Below, piece by piece: positions 20,951 to 30,683 of a stretch of DNA of 64,000 nucleotides. A program made the translations under genes and the position numbers. The DNA is from Desulfuromusa kysingii (GTDB lineage Bacteria; Desulfobacterota; Desulfuromonadia; Desulfuromonadales; Geopsychrobacteraceae): assembly GCF_900107645.1 (NCBI RefSeq), contig NZ_FNQN01000003.1, forward strand, positions 186,001-250,000. Direction: 5' to 3'. The first letter of the stretch is position 1. Every line of letters begins with the position of its first letter. A model generated the notes under the pieces. The model saw nothing but the letters and a program-made list of their open reading frames with translations, was not told the origin of the DNA and searched no databases.

Positions 20951-21397
20951 AAGGATAATTTGTGACTACCCATTTTTATGGACATCTGTCGAGGTCTAAG
21001 AAATTGAATCCTCAAGCGTTCATTTGATTTTATCTTTGATTGAAAAAAACCTTTGACCATTCAGCTGCTGCTTTCCTGAATTTTAATTTGTATTTAAATG
21101 ACAGAGTTTATTTATCTTTAAATACTATAAGTAGTAATTACTAAAGCGAATGTAAATTACCGTTTTCTCTCAATTCCCCACATAAATTCGCACTTCTGAC
21201 GTCTTTGATTACCCTTTCTGATAAAAATAGAACAGTATTATATCTTGACAAAGTCATGGATATGTTGTTTCAATCTATCATTGATGCTACACAAATAACT
21301 GATTTTAAAGGTGAAATTAACTTTAAGTAAAATTATTTAGTCATCTCAAAAAATAACACATTTGATATTCACAATTTTAACCGATGAGGTACAGATT
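20951..21397 (+). other. Intergenic region between the regulator and pyruvate carboxylase genes
   Basis: AT-rich DNA of about 450 bases without a credible gene. A TTGACA at 21245-21250 is a possible -35 for the carboxylase, but the matching -10 (TTTCAA at 17 bases) is poor. The gap may also contain the divergent promoter of the regulator at 19508-20887. Confidence 0.4.
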
Positions 21398-24300
21398 ATG
21401 GCTATAACAAAATTTAAGAAAATTATGGCAGCGAATCGTGGCGAAATAGCGATACGGATTTTTCGAGCCTGTACCGAATTGGGTATATCAACTGTCGCCA
21501 TTTATTCCAACGAGGATCGTCTTTCTTTGCATCGTTATAAGGCTGATGAAGCTTATTTGATTGGACAGGGAAAGGGGCCAATCGATGCGTATCTGGGAAT
21601 TGATGAAATTATCGATCTGGCGCGTAAAAAAGATGTCGACGCAATTCATCCCGGTTATGGTTTTTTGTCTGAAAATCCGGAATTTTCATTAGCCTGTGAA
21701 AGGGCTGGGATTGCTTTTATCGGTCCACCACCTGAGATTCAACAACGTCTTGGAAATAAGGTATCTGGACGTCAGGTAGCGGTTGAAGCCGGAGTTCCGA
21801 TCGTTCCCGGGACCGACAGTCCGGTCGAGACCGAGGAAGAGGCGCTGATCTTTGCGAAATCATGCGGTTATCCGATTATCGTCAAGGCGAGTTCTGGCGG
21901 TGGGGGACGCGGGATGCGTGTGGCGCAGAATCAAAAGGAACTCCTTGAAGGGCTGAAAAGTGCGGCGTCAGAGGCGCAGGCAGCCTTTGGTGACGCAACA
22001 ATTTTCCTGGAGAAATATATTGAGAGCCCGAAGCATATTGAAGTGCAAATCCTGGGTGATAAACATGGTCATCTGGTCCATTTTTACGAGCGTGATTGTT
22101 CGATTCAAAGACGGCACCAAAAGGTTATTGAGATTGCCCCATCTCTGGATTTGACGCAAAAAATGCGTACAGAAGTCTGTGGCTACGCGCTGAAAATCGC
22201 CAAAACAGTTGGTTACGTCAATGCAGGAACCATCGAATTTTTGTTAGACAAGGAAAGAAATTTTTATTTTATTGAAGTGAATCCACGCATTCAGGTTGAG
22301 CATACTGTCACCGAACTCGTGACGATGAGGAATCTGGTGCAGGTACAAATCCGGGTTGCAGAAGGTTATCGATTGGCTGATCCAGAAATTGGTATCAAAA
22401 ACCAAAAAGATATCGAATTACGGGGTTTTGCCATTCAGTCACGGATCACAACGGAAGATCCGAATAACAATTTTGCTCCCGACTTTGGAACTATCAAGGC
22501 TTATCGAACTGCGGCTGGTTTTGGCGTCCGTCTTGATGCTGCTGCCGGTTATGCTGGCGCTCATATCTCCCCCCATTACGATTCGCTCCTGGTCAAGATT
22601 TCAACTTGGGGGCTGACATTTCTTGAAGCTGCTAAGATTATGCATCGGGCGTTACAGGAGTTTCGAATTCGCGGTGTCAAAACCAATATCGGGTTTCTGG
22701 AAAAAGTGATGACTTATCCGGTTTTCCTTGAAGGGAACTGTGATACCTCGTTTCTGGACAACCATCCGAAACTATTTGAATTGCGGATTAAAAAAGATCG
22801 AGCCAATAAGATCCTCAATTTCATTGGGCATACTTCCGTCAATGGCTATCCCGGAATCTCAGCATCCAAAGCGCTTAAATTCTCCAGCTTACGAGAGCCT
22901 GTGGTCCCTGTTATCCCTTACGGACAACAACATCCACGTGGCACACGGGATCTTCTGCGTGAAAAAGGGCCGCAAGGGTTGGCCGAGTGGGCACGTACCA
23001 ATAAACAACTTCTTGTGACTGATACAACCATGCGTGATGCCCATCAGTCTTTGGTGGCGACAAGGTTTCGGACCTTTGATCTGGATCGTATTGCCGAAGC
23101 GACTGCGCACCTGGGCGGAAGTCTGTTTTCTTTAGAGATGTGGGGCGGTGCAACCTTTGATGTCTCACTGCGTTTTTTACGTGAGGATCCATGGGAACGA
23201 CTAGATCGTCTCCGCGCTAAAATTCCCAATATCCTCTTCCAGATGTTATTGCGTGGCTCCAATGCGGTTGGCTACACCAATTATCCCGATAATGTGGTGC
23301 AGGAATTCGTTAGTAAAGCTGCAGAGAGTGGCATTGATCTTTTCCGCGTGTTCGATTCTTTGAACTGGACTAAGGGGATGCAGGTGGCGATGGAAGCGGT
23401 GCGTAAAAGCGGAGCTGTTTGTGAAGCTGCTATTTGTTATACCGGTGATATCCTTGATCCCAAGCGGGATAAGTATCCACTTGAATACTATGTCAATATG
23501 GCCAAAGAACTTGAAAAAATGGGGGCCCATATCCTTGCGATCAAGGATATGGCAGGATTGATTAAACCCTTTGCTGCCGAGAAATTGATTAAAACGTTGA
23601 AAAACGAAATTGGGTTACCCATTCATCTCCATACCCACGATACTTCCAGTAATGGTGGTTCGACGTTATTGATGGCAACCAAGGCCGGTTGTGACATTGT
23701 TGATGTCTCCCTCTCATCAATCTCCGGTTTAACAGCACAACCCAATATGAATGCGTTGCTGGCCACTCTGGAAGGATCTATCTGGGATCCTCAGATGGAC
23801 AAGGCCGGGTTGCAGCAGTTGGCCAATTATTGGGAGACCTGCCGGAGTTATTATGCTCCATTTGAGTCAGAATTACGCAGTGGCACGGCGCAGGTTTATG
23901 AGCATGAAATTCCAGGCGGGCAATATTCCAACTATAAGCCTCAGGTTGAAGGGCTTGGGTTGGGGGATCGCTGGGAAGAGTGCAAGGGGATGTACCGCAA
24001 AGTCAACGATATGTTTGGCGATCTGGTGAAGGTTACCCCTTCGTCAAAAATAGTCGGCGATATGGCCGTGTTCATGGTGCAAAATCACCTTCAGCCGGAA
24101 GATATTTACAGCCGGGGGGAAGAGTTGATTTTCCCTCAAGGAGTTGTCGATTTTTTTAAGGGGATGATTGGGCAACCATACGGTGGATTCCCTGAAAAAC
24201 TACAGAAGATCATCCTTAAAGGGGAGCCACCACTGACACATCGCCCTGGTGAGCTGTTGGAACCTGTTGATTTTTCCCTGAAAAAAGAGTCTCTAGAGCT

Positions 24301-24850
24301 TAAATTGGGACATCAGGTTTCCGAGCGTGATGTCCTGTCAGCCGTTTTATATCCAGGGGTTTTTGAAGAATTTGATCGTTTCCGGCAAGAGTATAGTGAT
24401 GTCTCCGTCCTGCCGACACCCGTGTTTTTCTATGGTCTTGATATTGGCAATGAAGTGACTATCGATATCGAAGCGGGAAAAACCTTGATCGTTAAACTCA
24501 ACGCCATTGGCCGGGTCCGTGAAGATGGGACGCGGAATGTCTATTTTGAACTCAATGGTGAACCTCGGAGTACGACGATAAAAGATCTTGGCGCCAGAGT
24601 TGATGAAACCAGTCACGTGTTGGCCGACCCAGACAACAGCAAAGAGATCGGTGCGCCAATGCCGGGTAAAATTTTCAAGTTGCTGGTCAATGTCGGCGAT
24701 CAGGTTGAGGTCGGAGATGTGTTACTGGTGACAGAAGCAATGAAGATGGAGACCAATATCAAAGCAAGAAAAAATGGTGTCATCCAGGAAATAATCTTTG
24801 CTGAAGGGGATCACGTCGGACAAGGTGATTTGCTGCTTATTTTCGAGTAA
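21398..24850 (+). CDS. pyc: Pyruvate carboxylase
   Basis: 1150 residues from ATG 21398 (GATGAGG upstream; the TTG/ATG at 21362 lacks an SD). Domain order: biotin carboxylase (KIMAANRGEIAIRIFRA, ASSGGGGRGM ATP loop, EVNPRIQVEHTVTE), carboxyltransferase (DTTMRDAHQSL, metal site HLHTHDTSSN), the tetramerisation/PYC_OADA part, and the biotinyl domain with TEAMKMETN near the end. One-chain alpha4-type enzyme making oxaloacetate from pyruvate, bicarbonate and ATP; anaplerotic and gluconeogenic. Followed at once by a strong terminator. Confidence 0.97.
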   Translation: MAITKFKKIMAANRGEIAIRIFRACTELGISTVAIYSNEDRLSLHRYKADEAYLIGQGKGPIDAYLGIDEIIDLARKKDVDAIHPGYGFLSENPEFSLACERAGIAFIGPPPEIQQRLGNKVSGRQVAVEAGVPIVPGTDSPVETEEEALIFAKSCGYPIIVKASSGGGGRGMRVAQNQKELLEGLKSAASEAQAAFGDATIFLEKYIESPKHIEVQILGDKHGHLVHFYERDCSIQRRHQKVIEIAPSLDLTQKMRTEVCGYALKIAKTVGYVNAGTIEFLLDKERNFYFIEVNPRIQVEHTVTELVTMRNLVQVQIRVAEGYRLADPEIGIKNQKDIELRGFAIQSRITTEDPNNNFAPDFGTIKAYRTAAGFGVRLDAAAGYAGAHISPHYDSLLVKISTWGLTFLEAAKIMHRALQEFRIRGVKTNIGFLEKVMTYPVFLEGNCDTSFLDNHPKLFELRIKKDRANKILNFIGHTSVNGYPGISASKALKFSSLREPVVPVIPYGQQHPRGTRDLLREKGPQGLAEWARTNKQLLVTDTTMRDAHQSLVATRFRTFDLDRIAEATAHLGGSLFSLEMWGGATFDVSLRFLREDPWERLDRLRAKIPNILFQMLLRGSNAVGYTNYPDNVVQEFVSKAAESGIDLFRVFDSLNWTKGMQVAMEAVRKSGAVCEAAICYTGDILDPKRDKYPLEYYVNMAKELEKMGAHILAIKDMAGLIKPFAAEKLIKTLKNEIGLPIHLHTHDTSSNGGSTLLMATKAGCDIVDVSLSSISGLTAQPNMNALLATLEGSIWDPQMDKAGLQQLANYWETCRSYYAPFESELRSGTAQVYEHEIPGGQYSNYKPQVEGLGLGDRWEECKGMYRKVNDMFGDLVKVTPSSKIVGDMAVFMVQNHLQPEDIYSRGEELIFPQGVVDFFKGMIGQPYGGFPEKLQKIILKGEPPLTHRPGELLEPVDFSLKKESLELKLGHQVSERDVLSAVLYPGVFEEFDRFRQEYSDVSVLPTPVFFYGLDIGNEVTIDIEAGKTLIVKLNAIGRVREDGTRNVYFELNGEPRSTTIKDLGARVDETSHVLADPDNSKEIGAPMPGKIFKLLVNVGDQVEVGDVLLVTEAMKMETNIKARKNGVIQEIIFAEGDHVGQGDLLLIFE

Positions 24851-27253
24851 TCAGGATTGCAGCCGGGTCGCATTGCCCCGGCTTTTTATTTGTAACGGCT
24901 GGGGCTGATACTTAATAACCGAAAAGTCGGTCACGGGAAGGTTCCGAATCGCTTGATCCAGAGCTTCGCGGATACTGTGACTGTCTGCTTGCAACAGGAG
25001 GGATTGTAATAATTCTTCAGCCGCAACGGTATCGATTCGATTGATAAAGTTTTTTAACCGTGGAATATAGGGCGCAGAGAGGGAAAACTCATGGATTCCC
25101 AGACCAATCAAAGCCAGCAAGCAAGCCGGATCGGTTGCCATCTCCCCACAGGCACAAAGTTCAATATTGTTGTTGTGGGCGGCGGCAACGACGCAACCAA
25201 TAGAGAGTAAAACGGCCGGGTGTAGGGGGTCGTAATATTTTTCTACCAGCGGGTTTGAACGGTCGGCAGCGAGCAGATATTGAATCAGGTCATTGGTGCC
25301 CAAAGCAAAGAAATCAACCTCTTTCGCCAGATGTGATGCCAGTCGGACGGCCGCTGGCACTTCGATCATCGCCCCTAAGGGAATATCTTCAGCAAAAAGG
25401 ATTTTTTCTTTCCGCAGGTTGTCCTTAGCCTTTTCAACGATAATTTTACAGGTACGGATTTCCTCCATGTTGGAAATCATCGGAAATAACAGTCGAATCG
25501 GACCGTGTTTTGCGGCCATCAGAATAGCTTCAATCTGGGTCTGGAAAATATCCAGATTGTCTAAACTGACCCGCACAGAGCGCCATCCCATGAATGGATT
25601 ATCTTCTTTGGGTTGAGTGAAATAGGGGAGGGCTTTATCCCCACCGATGTCCAGAGTTCTGATGGTGACGGGTGTCCCGGCAAAGTCTTTGACGACCTTT
25701 TTATAAAGAAGATACTGGTCTTGGCGGTCAGGAAAGCTGCTGCGTGCCATGTAAGGAAATTCTGTTCGGTATAAACCGACTCCCTCTGCACCGTGGGTTT
25801 TGGCAACATTGACATCACTGATTAAACCGATATTGGCACGCAAATGAATGCGTTGTCCGTTGCGGGTCACCGGGGGGATGTTCTGTAATTCCAGGAGACG
25901 TTGTTTTTCCAGCTGCCCTTCCTGTCCCAGTCGAGAGTATTCATCGATGATGGATTGGTCGGGGTTCTGGTAGATGCATCCAGAATTGGCATCAAGAATC
26001 AGATTGTCATCCGGCTTTATCTTAGAGATGGCACTCTTCACGCCAATGACCGCTGGTATCCCTAGGGCTTTGGCCATGATGACCGAGTGTGAATTGGCCT
26101 CATTTGATTCAATCACCATTCCCATGATCATCCTGTGGTCAAGAATGGCCATGTCCGAAGGTAATAATCTTTTAGCTACCAGAATTCCACTATGATGCAG
26201 TTGCAACCCCTCGGTGTTCTTGCCCACCAGATTGGCCAGCAGGCGCCGTCCGATGTCTTCCATATCAGCGGCACGCTCACGCAGATATGGATCCTCCATC
26301 TGACCAAAGGCTTCAAGGTAGCCGCTGATGACTTTTTTTAACGCATACGGGGCGCTGTGTTGCTCCTCAATCAAGATATGCAGGCGATCAATAAAGCCCC
26401 GATCTTCAAGGATCATCAGATGGGTGTGGAAGATGGCAGCATCCTCCTGAGTGAGCTTCTCTGCGACCCTTTTTTCCAGATAGAGGGTTTGGATGCGGGT
26501 TTTACGTAAGGCTTCATCCAGCCGTTTCAACTCGGCAGGGAGATCAATATTGCATTCGTCAAAAATGTCGGAAAAGCCAAATTGTTGGTCGATGATGTTT
26601 GCCGGACCCGTCACAACCCCTGGATATGCCGCTTTACCACGCAAGGTGTTGGATTGTTGTGATTCTGAATCTTCGGTGTCGTCCTCTGTCGTAGGGGTTG
26701 CGGTATCTTTGCGTCCATAATGATCAATTGCGTCCAGCAGCCGTGCATTGACGACAATGGAGGCAACTTGAAATGCAATGGTTGACAGTGTTGCTAACTC
26801 TTCTTTCGAAAAAATATGGTGCTCTCGGGTTTGGACAACCAGAACCCCAATCGCATGATTATGGTCAAACAGTGGGATTCCGACGAAGGTGTGGAACTGT
26901 TCCTCTCCGGTCTCTGCAAAATATTGATAATCTGGGTGTTTATGAGGTTCTTCAATCGCCAGAATCTGTTTGTCTGCTGCGACCTTTCCCGTCAGACCTT
27001 CACCAATTTTCATGCTGACGCGGCCAATTGTCGATTCATCCAGACCTTTAGTTGCTCTTAATGTTAGCGTTTCTTGATCATTTTCAAGTAAGTAAAGGGA
27101 GCAGACATCAGAATGGGCACGCAATGCCACCAGGTCAACAATGTTGCGGATCGTTTCATCGAGGTCATGAGACTGGAGGATAAGCGCACTAATATCCTGC
27201 AAGGTGCTTAGCCCAAGGTTACGGTCTGATTTGGTTCTCTTTATTGAAGTCAT
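24851..27253 (-). CDS. ptsP: Phosphoenolpyruvate-protein phosphotransferase PtsP (GAF-type enzyme I, nitrogen PTS)
   Basis: 800 residues. N-terminal GAF domain (about 1-165), a linker, then enzyme I: the phosphohistidine segment ANSHSVIMAKALGIPAVIG, the PEP-binding GVGLYRTEFPYMARSSFPD, TLDIGGDKALPYF, and CACGEMATDP with the catalytic Cys. Starts the PTS-Ntr cascade by taking phosphate from PEP; the GAF domain probably senses nitrogen state. It converges on pyruvate carboxylase, and PEP/pyruvate use links the two by chemistry only. No SD is obvious before ATG 27253. Confidence 0.95.
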   Translation of the reverse strand: MTSIKRTKSDRNLGLSTLQDISALILQSHDLDETIRNIVDLVALRAHSDVCSLYLLENDQETLTLRATKGLDESTIGRVSMKIGEGLTGKVAADKQILAIEEPHKHPDYQYFAETGEEQFHTFVGIPLFDHNHAIGVLVVQTREHHIFSKEELATLSTIAFQVASIVVNARLLDAIDHYGRKDTATPTTEDDTEDSESQQSNTLRGKAAYPGVVTGPANIIDQQFGFSDIFDECNIDLPAELKRLDEALRKTRIQTLYLEKRVAEKLTQEDAAIFHTHLMILEDRGFIDRLHILIEEQHSAPYALKKVISGYLEAFGQMEDPYLRERAADMEDIGRRLLANLVGKNTEGLQLHHSGILVAKRLLPSDMAILDHRMIMGMVIESNEANSHSVIMAKALGIPAVIGVKSAISKIKPDDNLILDANSGCIYQNPDQSIIDEYSRLGQEGQLEKQRLLELQNIPPVTRNGQRIHLRANIGLISDVNVAKTHGAEGVGLYRTEFPYMARSSFPDRQDQYLLYKKVVKDFAGTPVTIRTLDIGGDKALPYFTQPKEDNPFMGWRSVRVSLDNLDIFQTQIEAILMAAKHGPIRLLFPMISNMEEIRTCKIIVEKAKDNLRKEKILFAEDIPLGAMIEVPAAVRLASHLAKEVDFFALGTNDLIQYLLAADRSNPLVEKYYDPLHPAVLLSIGCVVAAAHNNNIELCACGEMATDPACLLALIGLGIHEFSLSAPYIPRLKNFINRIDTVAAEELLQSLLLQADSHSIREALDQAIRNLPVTDFSVIKYQPQPLQIKSRGNATRLQS
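24861..24888 (+). terminator. Rho-independent terminator of pyc
   Basis: AGCCGGG (24861-24867) pairs with CCCGGCT (24877-24883) and is followed by TTTTT. The stem lies inside the last codons of ptsP on the other strand (the ptsP stop is at 24851-24853), so the hairpin doubles as coding sequence. Confidence 0.8.
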
Positions 27254-27335
27254 ATCAGGTCACAGCAGAAAAGATCGAAATTGATCGTCCTATTTTAGCG
27301 TAACCTCTCCTTTTTTGCGAATAAATTGTCAAAAG

Positions 27336-28337
27336 TTATTTTTTAAACAGATAACGTCCAACCCGACTGACAAAGTGACAGGCAACGCAATGGTCCTCGC
27401 TGATGTTCTCGAGCAAAGGCTCCTGTTGACGGCAAATGGTCTCTGCATAGGGGCAGCGTGGGTGGAAGTAACAACCTGTTGGCGGATCGATCGGGGAGGG
27501 GATTTCACCCTTTAAAGCTGCAGGGCGAGGATGTCCAGGATCGGGGGTCGGAACCGCATTTAATAAAGCTTCGGTATAAGGATGGCGTGGATTTTTATAC
27601 AGCTCTTGGGCGTTGGTAAGCTCGACGATTTTACCCAGATACATGACGGCAATGCGGTCACTGACATGTTCGATAACCGCAAGATCATGGGCAATAAAGA
27701 TGTAACTGAGACCCTGCTCTCTTTGAAACTTCTGCAATAAATTTAAGATTTGTGCCTGAACCGATAAATCAAGGGCAGATACAGGTTCATCAGCGATGAT
27801 CAATTGCGGTTCAACTGCGAGTGCCCGGGCGATGCCGACTCTTTGTCGCTGTCCACCCGAGAATTCATGCGGATAACGTAGCTCGTGCTCTGCACTGAGG
27901 CCGACTCTTTCCAGTAGGTCAACAACCCGTTCGCGTAACTGTCGGGCAGGAGCTAACCGGTGAATCTGTAACGGCTCTCTGAGGATTTCACCGATGGTCA
28001 TCCGTGGGTTCAAAGAAGAAAACGGATCTTGAAAGATCATCTGCATGCGGCGACGGTATGGGCGCATCTGTTTTGGTGACAGACCGGTTAACTCTTCCCC
28101 AGCGAAGAAAACTTGTCCTGCATCAGGGTGGAGGAGTTGTAAAATTAGTTTTCCTGTGGTTGATTTTCCGCAACCGGATTCTCCTACCAGCCCCAGAGTT
28201 TCCCCTTGTTTGACGTTCAAGGAGACATCATTGACTGCAATCAGTTGCCCCGATGTTCGGCCAAGAGAATTCTTCATGCGAAAACTTTTGCGCAGGTTTT
28301 TGACTTCAAGTAATGGCAATGTCAATATCTCCAACAA
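27336..28337 (-). CDS. Oligopeptide/dipeptide ABC transporter ATP-binding protein (OppF/DppF type)
   Basis: 333 residues. Walker [28 protein letters not shown] signature, IIADEPVSALD Walker B, and the oligo_HPY C-terminal segment with HPYTEALLNAVP and Cys residues (CYFHPRCPY) that bind an Fe-S cluster in some relatives. Powers peptide uptake with OppD. Its start overlaps the end of the oppD gene (28322-28337). The membrane and binding-protein genes are not in the window, so the transporter is incomplete here. Confidence 0.92.
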   Translation of the reverse strand: MLEILTLPLLEVKNLRKSFRMKNSLGRTSGQLIAVNDVSLNVKQGETLGLVGESGCGKSTTGKLILQLLHPDAGQVFFAGEELTGLSPKQMRPYRRRMQMIFQDPFSSLNPRMTIGEILREPLQIHRLAPARQLRERVVDLLERVGLSAEHELRYPHEFSGGQRQRVGIARALAVEPQLIIADEPVSALDLSVQAQILNLLQKFQREQGLSYIFIAHDLAVIEHVSDRIAVMYLGKIVELTNAQELYKNPRHPYTEALLNAVPTPDPGHPRPAALKGEIPSPIDPPTGCYFHPRCPYAETICRQQEPLLENISEDHCVACHFVSRVGRYLFKK

Positions 28338-29320
28338 CGAACCGAATGGCCCGGTTCAATCTCTTTGATTTGCGGCATTTGTTTACTACAGGGAGCACAA
28401 GGGCCTGAGCACCGGTCCAGAAATAGACAACCGGTCAGCTGTTTTCTTAGATCAGGCAACTGTCCCGGTATCGTCGGCAGGTTATGTCGTTGGCCAAGCC
28501 GCGGGATGCACTGTAGTAGTCCTTGTGTATAGGGATGGAGCGGGTTATGAAAAACCTTTTCGATGCTGCCATACTCGACAATCTGTCCGGCGTACATCAC
28601 TGCAATCTTGTCGGCGTTACCAGCAACAATTCCCAGGTCGTGGCTGATAAGGAGCATGGTCATTTGCCGTTGTTGTTTTAATTCCAGCAATAGATCCATG
28701 ATCTGGGCTTGAATAGTGACGTCCAGCGCGGTTGTCGGCTCATCAGCAATCAACAACTTGGGGTCACAGGCCAGGGCGATGGCAATCATGATCCGTTGTC
28801 GTTGTCCCCCAGACAGTTGATGGGGGTAATCACGCAAGCGGCGGACAGGGTCTGAAATCCCGACTTGGGTTAGCAACCCTGCAGCTTGTTTTAGGGCCGC
28901 CTTCTGCGAGAGCCCTTTATGTAAGCGGAGGACCTCTGCTATTTGTTCACCAATCTTTAAAACAGGATTAAGCGACGTCATCGGTTCTTGGAAAATCATG
29001 GCAATGTCATTGCCACGGATTCGTCTCATCTCAATATCAGGAAGGCGTAACAGATCACGATCATCGAGGAAAACCTCTCCGCCGACTATTTTTCCAGGAG
29101 CTGGCAGCAAACGCAACAAAGATAAGGCCGTCATTGATTTCCCACAGCCGGATTCACCAACGAGTGCCAACGTTTCCCCTTGATTAATGCTGAAGGAGAC
29201 ATCGTTTACAGCTTTGATAAGACCCGATCGGGTAAAGAAAAAGCTCTGCAAGTTTTGAACATCAAGACGTGGAGGCGTGGTCATAGACGGTCTACTCAGT
29301 TGAAGGTCAGATACTGACAT
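28322..29320 (-). CDS. Oligopeptide/dipeptide ABC transporter ATP-binding protein (OppD/DppD type)
   Basis: 332 residues. Walker [32 protein letters not shown] signature, [11 protein letters not shown] Walker [13 protein letters not shown] and C-terminal oligo_HPY ([23 protein letters not shown]). Partner of the gene just downstream. Start uncertain: ATG 29320 or the in-frame ATG 29284 (MTTPPRLD); neither has a good SD. Upstream 195 bases are divergent with the PHP gene. Permease genes probably lie elsewhere. Confidence 0.92.
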   Translation of the reverse strand: MSVSDLQLSRPSMTTPPRLDVQNLQSFFFTRSGLIKAVNDVSFSINQGETLALVGESGCGKSMTALSLLRLLPAPGKIVGGEVFLDDRDLLRLPDIEMRRIRGNDIAMIFQEPMTSLNPVLKIGEQIAEVLRLHKGLSQKAALKQAAGLLTQVGISDPVRRLRDYPHQLSGGQRQRIMIAIALACDPKLLIADEPTTALDVTIQAQIMDLLLELKQQRQMTMLLISHDLGIVAGNADKIAVMYAGQIVEYGSIEKVFHNPLHPYTQGLLQCIPRLGQRHNLPTIPGQLPDLRKQLTGCLFLDRCSGPCAPCSKQMPQIKEIEPGHSVRCWRY

Positions 29321-29515
29321 ATGGGTAAAAATTGCCGTTGCTGCACGGTCTTTTCATGTGTACAGGTTTGCGAGTCAATGGTCAAGAGGCAACCCGCGCA
29401 GTTTGTCTCTTTTGAGTCTTGGTCGTGCGCCTCATCGAAGCATAAATAATGGCTGTAAATAACTTTTGCATAAAAAAGAGTGGATTCATCCCCCGGAAAA
29501 AACAATAATAGCGAT

Positions 29516-30382
29516 ATGGAAACTAATTACGTTGATTTACATCTCCATTCAACCTGTTCGGATGGTTATTATTCTCCCAAAGAGGTGGTTGGCCTCGCCA
29601 AAAAAGCGGGTTTGCTTGCTATTGCCTTGGCCGATCATGATAATATTGATGGTATCAGTGCGGCGAAAGAGGCGGGAAAAGAAGCAGGAATTGAGGTTAT
29701 TGCTGCGGTAGAATTGTCAAGCCAATGGCGTGAATACACCGATATGCATCTGTTGGGCTATGGGTTTGACTTTCAGGATCCCTATCTGGTCCGTGCTTTG
29801 AATGAATTTCAGAGATTCCGGGCGATGCGGAATCGGCAAATCGTGGAACGAGTGAACCTCAAGTTGATTGAAGAAAAGCGGCAACCTCTCGACCCTGACG
29901 CGGTTCGCAAGCTGGCCGGGGGGACAGTGGGTCGTCCCCATATCGCTTTGGCATTACGTCAGGCAGGATATGTCAAAAGTAACGATCAGGCGTTCGAACG
30001 CTACCTCGTCCCTTGCAATGTCCCAAAGCGTTATTTCCCAGCCGATGAAGCAATGAAGTTGATTCATAGCAGTGGCGGGATTGTCGTCTTGGCCCACCCT
30101 CCCTATGTCACTCGTGACCGGCGTAAACTGGAAGCGTTGGTTGCTGAGTTAGTCCGCTTAGGTTTGAACGGAATCGAAGCCTACAACAATGGTTCTGGCT
30201 TAGAAGATACCGATTGGTTGATTAAGCTTGCGCGTCAACATGGTTTGGTGGTGACCGGAGGATCTGATTTTCACGGTGATAGCGGATCAATGATTGAAGT
30301 CGGTCGAGGAGTTCGCGGTATTCGTGTGCCTTATCATTGCATTGAAGAGATTCGAGCGGCATTAAAAGCTCTCAAGTCTTAA
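29516..30382 (+). CDS. PHP-domain metal-dependent phosphoesterase (RNase AM/YciV type)
   Basis: 288 residues from ATG 29516; an upstream GTG at 29480 adds 12 unlikely residues. Metal-site motifs in order: DLHLHSTCSDG, ALADHDNIDGI, a conserved E (VIAAVELSS), VVLAHPPYV, and GSDFHGD. Family members hydrolyse 3',5'-bisphosphonucleotides or trim RNA 5' ends. Monocistronic. Cytoplasmic. Confidence 0.88.
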   Translation: METNYVDLHLHSTCSDGYYSPKEVVGLAKKAGLLAIALADHDNIDGISAAKEAGKEAGIEVIAAVELSSQWREYTDMHLLGYGFDFQDPYLVRALNEFQRFRAMRNRQIVERVNLKLIEEKRQPLDPDAVRKLAGGTVGRPHIALALRQAGYVKSNDQAFERYLVPCNVPKRYFPADEAMKLIHSSGGIVVLAHPPYVTRDRRKLEALVAELVRLGLNGIEAYNNGSGLEDTDWLIKLARQHGLVVTGGSDFHGDSGSMIEVGRGVRGIRVPYHCIEEIRAALKALKS

Positions 30383-30526
30383 GGTCGTAAATTATGACTT
30401 TATGACGTTCTGTCTATTTTTCTGACCTCTTGAAATTTCACCTTCCTCTGTTTTTGAGGTCACACTTTAAAAGTGATCGCGCATTTCTGGTTCACGTCAA
30501 GTCCATTTGATTTTAGTCGGGTCCCA

Positions 30527-30555
30527 TTGACACAAACGGCTATCCGATATAAATT
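30527..30555 (+). promoter_or_regulatory. Possible promoter of the double-receiver kinase gene
   Basis: TTGACA (30527-30532) with a 17-base spacer to TAAATT (30550-30555); an overlapping TATAAA at 30548-30553 (15-base spacer) is an alternative. It lies in the 301-base gap before 30684, where nothing else was recognised. Confidence 0.45.
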
Positions 30556-30683
30556 AACTATACATAATATCTATGCTTTAATGTTGCTTTTGGTCTGATT
30601 TCATCACTTTTGACCGGGTGATGTTTTTTTGATGAGTAACAAGCTCGAGCGGAAAATTGTTTCAAATTTGATGGATTTAAAAA

